64,000 bases of DNA from Bryobacteraceae bacterium. Its GTDB lineage: Bacteria > Acidobacteriota > Terriglobia > Bryobacterales > Bryobacteraceae. Each line of letters opens with the position of its first letter. Positions within the stretch are counted from its first letter, which is position 1. This document shows positions 62,648 to 64,000 of this stretch, one piece after another. The DNA lies in the NCBI GenBank assembly GCA_023384675.1, contig JAHDVK010000014.1, positions 1 to 64,000 of the forward strand, in the 5' to 3' direction. Under the pieces are notes generated by a model, which searched no databases, was not told where the DNA came from, and saw nothing but the letters and a program-made list of their open reading frames with translations. Position numbers and translations under genes: made by a program.

Positions 62648-62739
62648 GGGGCTTCCTCCTGAACTTTTACGATGCCATACGCCGGCGGATGCATGCGAGG
62701 ATGGAAGGGCAAGTCATTACTCAACAGGAGGAAGATCCC

Positions 62740-63156
62740 ATGGATCAATTCGAACAACTTAAGCTCAAGTACCAGTCGGCGATCAATATGGCGAAGCAAA
62801 AGGGCGTGCGTTTGCAGAACGTGCATCTGGAGAACGGAAAGCTGTTCATTCGGGGCGCGGCGCCGTCGCAGGAGATTAAGAACGAAGTATGGAACCAGAT
62901 TAAGCTGGTGGACGCGGCGTTCGCGGATCTATCGTGTGATCTGACGGTGGACACTTCGCTGGCTCCGGCGGCTCCCGAACCGAAGACCTACACCGTGGTC
63001 GCAGGCGATTCCCTATGGAAGATCGCGGAGAAACACTGGGGGAAAGGGAAGGGCGCGCTGTATCCGAAGATCATCGAAGCAAATCCTGGCAAGTTGAAGG
63101 ATGAGAAGACGGTGATCCATCCAGGCGATGTGCTGGTGATTCCGGATATCGGCTGA
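62740..63156 (+). CDS. BON/LysM protein, Kbp (YgaU)-like
   Basis: A 138-residue protein. The first part resembles a BON fold (VHLENGKLFIRGAAPSQEIK, AFADLSCDLTV). The second is a LysM domain (TYTVVAGDSLWKIAEKHWGK, IHPGDVLVIPDIG) that can bind peptidoglycan-type glycans. This order matches E. coli Kbp, a cytoplasmic potassium-binding protein. No signal peptide is visible. GGAGGAAG precedes the ATG at 62740. Confidence 0.8.
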   Translation: MDQFEQLKLKYQSAINMAKQKGVRLQNVHLENGKLFIRGAAPSQEIKNEVWNQIKLVDAAFADLSCDLTVDTSLAPAAPEPKTYTVVAGDSLWKIAEKHWGKGKGALYPKIIEANPGKLKDEKTVIHPGDVLVIPDIG

Positions 63157-63162
63157 CGGCGG

Positions 63163-63453
63163 TTATTCCACCGGCAAAGACGCCAGGAACCGCAATCCAG
63201 TCACCTGCATGAGGCGGTCGCGGCGGCAATGGGTGACCTGGAAGCGGGTCATGATTCCGAGTTCCGGCGCGCCGATCGCGCCGATCGGCGCCGGGATTCT
63301 TGTGAGCGTAACAACTGAGCATCCATCCGCGGAGACGTCACGGAGATGGCCGCGGAGCGTGTAGCTCTCGTCGCCATCGAGCCACAGCACGGTCGCCTTT
63401 GAGTTGGCCGCCCAGCGAGGTGAACGGCGGCGCTCTGTACATGTGCCCGTCAT
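63163..63453 (-). CDS. PilZ-domain-like protein
   Basis: A 96-residue protein if started at 63453. TERRRSPRW provides the RxxxR motif and LRDVSADGCSV the D/NxSxxG motif that bind c-di-GMP in PilZ domains. The ending VTGLRFLASL also fits. It may link c-di-GMP to motility or surface behaviour. Longer starts to 63504 exist. Confidence 0.6.
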   Translation of the reverse strand: MTGTCTERRRSPRWAANSKATVLWLDGDESYTLRGHLRDVSADGCSVVTLTRIPAPIGAIGAPELGIMTRFQVTHCRRDRLMQVTGLRFLASLPVE

Positions 63454-63589
63454 ACAACCAATATGGGGGCTGTTGAGGGCGGGTCCATGATCCGGGAGGC
63501 TCAAATTGATTCGTCCCAGTTCCAGTACCTGCCTCGGAGATCGGGAAATGAGGCATCCGGGCCCTGCGGCACGGATATTATATCTTTAA

Positions 63590-63627
63590 CAGTCAATGAC
63601 TTAAAGGTTGACTGACGGTTGACTGAC
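63590..63627. repeat. Short repeats in an AT-rich region
   Basis: GGTTGACTGAC occurs twice in tandem (63606-63616, 63617-63627). CAGTCAA at 63590-63596 is the inverse of the TTGACTG inside it. Just upstream, GATAT-T-ATATC is a short palindrome. This could be a cluster of protein-binding sites between the PilZ gene and the RraA-like gene. Confidence 0.3.
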
Positions 63628-63650
63628 GAATCGCTGGCCCATGCTCTGCC

Positions 63651-64000
63651 TCACGGGAGTTTCACGTCCGGGTTGGCCTTGCGGAAGCGTTCGAGTTGTA
63701 CGTTGTCGAGGAACTGGAGGGCCGCCTTGGCGACCTCCTCGGCGTGTTCACGAGGCACCACTACGACGCCGTCGCCGTCGGCCACGACCACGTCGCCGGG
63801 GCGCACCAGCACGCCGCCCAGGTTGATGGGCCGGTTGACGGATTCCAATTCGTTCCGGCCCGGGCGGATGCCGCGGGCAAGGCGGCGGTAATAGGCGGGC
63901 ACTTTGTGGTGGATGATCTCGTCGCTGTCGGCGAGTCCGCCGCTGGTGATGACGCCGCGCATACCGAGTTTCCTCCAGGCGAGAATGTTGCTGGAGCCGA
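63651..64000 (-). CDS. RraA-like protein, start beyond the window
   Basis: The C-terminal part of an RraA/4-hydroxy-4-methyl-2-oxoglutarate-aldolase-type protein. Visible are WRKLGMRGVITSGGL near the window edge, then NLGGVLVRPGDVVVADGDGV and VVVPREHAEEVAKAALQF. The frame stays open to base 64000, so the 5' end lies outside; the Met at 63962 is internal. Family members are either regulators of RNase E or aldolases acting on oxo-acids. The function here is not decided. Confidence 0.8.
   Translation of the reverse strand, partial: GSSNILAWRKLGMRGVITSGGLADSDEIIHHKVPAYYRRLARGIRPGRNELESVNRPINLGGVLVRPGDVVVADGDGVVVVPREHAEEVAKAALQFLDNVQLERFRKANPDVKLP

Overview
The window is GC-rich, densely packed bacterial DNA. 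It most resembles an Acidobacteriota chromosome of the Solibacter/Bryobacter type. The signs are a secreted protein with the C-terminal domain first described in Solibacter (7000-8922), two secreted sulfatases, two DUF1080 proteins, two Gfo/Idh/MocA oxidoreductases, a pectate-lyase-like and a heparinase-II/III-like protein, and many 4-bp ATGA overlaps. This placement is inferred from gene content; there is no rRNA in the window. Nearly every base is assigned to a gene. No insertion sequence, prophage or CRISPR array was seen.

Layout. 1-7 kb: a truncated glycoside-hydrolase-like gene, then a redox run (STAS protein, CoA-disulfide-reductase-like flavoprotein, thioredoxin-like protein, orphan nuoI), a sugar transporter, a TPR protein and an unusual acetate-kinase-family protein. 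7-19.5 kb: secreted proteins, a TonB-like protein, a heparinase-like lyase, an amidohydrolase/acetyltransferase pair, dGTPase, a sulfatase and a PQQ-type propeller protein. 19.5-26.5 kb: one plus-strand run made of a LacI regulator, a GH-A-like hydrolase, a YbhN-type membrane protein, a Gfo/Idh protein, a PIG-L deacetylase and selA. 26.4-39.4 kb: an esterase, EF-P, a solitary AddB-like nuclease, a pair of small EamA proteins, hyuB, DUF1080 and malic enzyme. 39.5-45.6 kb: tRNA-Pro and tRNA-Gly, ispG, then a receiver-like protein, DUF1385, prfA, prmC and a TPR protein. 45.6-49.8 kb: a sulfatase, a pectate-lyase-like protein and a Gfo/Idh protein.

The most distinctive system lies at 49.9-54.2 kb. 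A compact minus-strand operon encodes a class II aldolase with a C-terminal tail resembling an encapsulation peptide, one hexameric microcompartment shell protein (BMC-H) and three different pentameric vertex proteins (BMC-P). Next to it, on the plus strand, is a GAF/AAA+/Fis regulator whose sigma-54 contact loop is altered. The set resembles a reduced form of the planctomycete/verrucomicrobial-type compartment for fucose/rhamnose-derived aldehydes. The aldehyde dehydrogenase and phosphotransacylase expected inside such a compartment are not in the window.

54.2-64 kb holds a DUF2911 protein with a strong terminator, two tandem MscS channels, and a decayed hicA with an intact hicB. The hicAB module is bracketed by 21-bp direct repeats, one of which is the 3' end of an htrA-type protease gene. 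After that come metabolic and cell-envelope genes, and an RraA-like gene that runs off the right edge.
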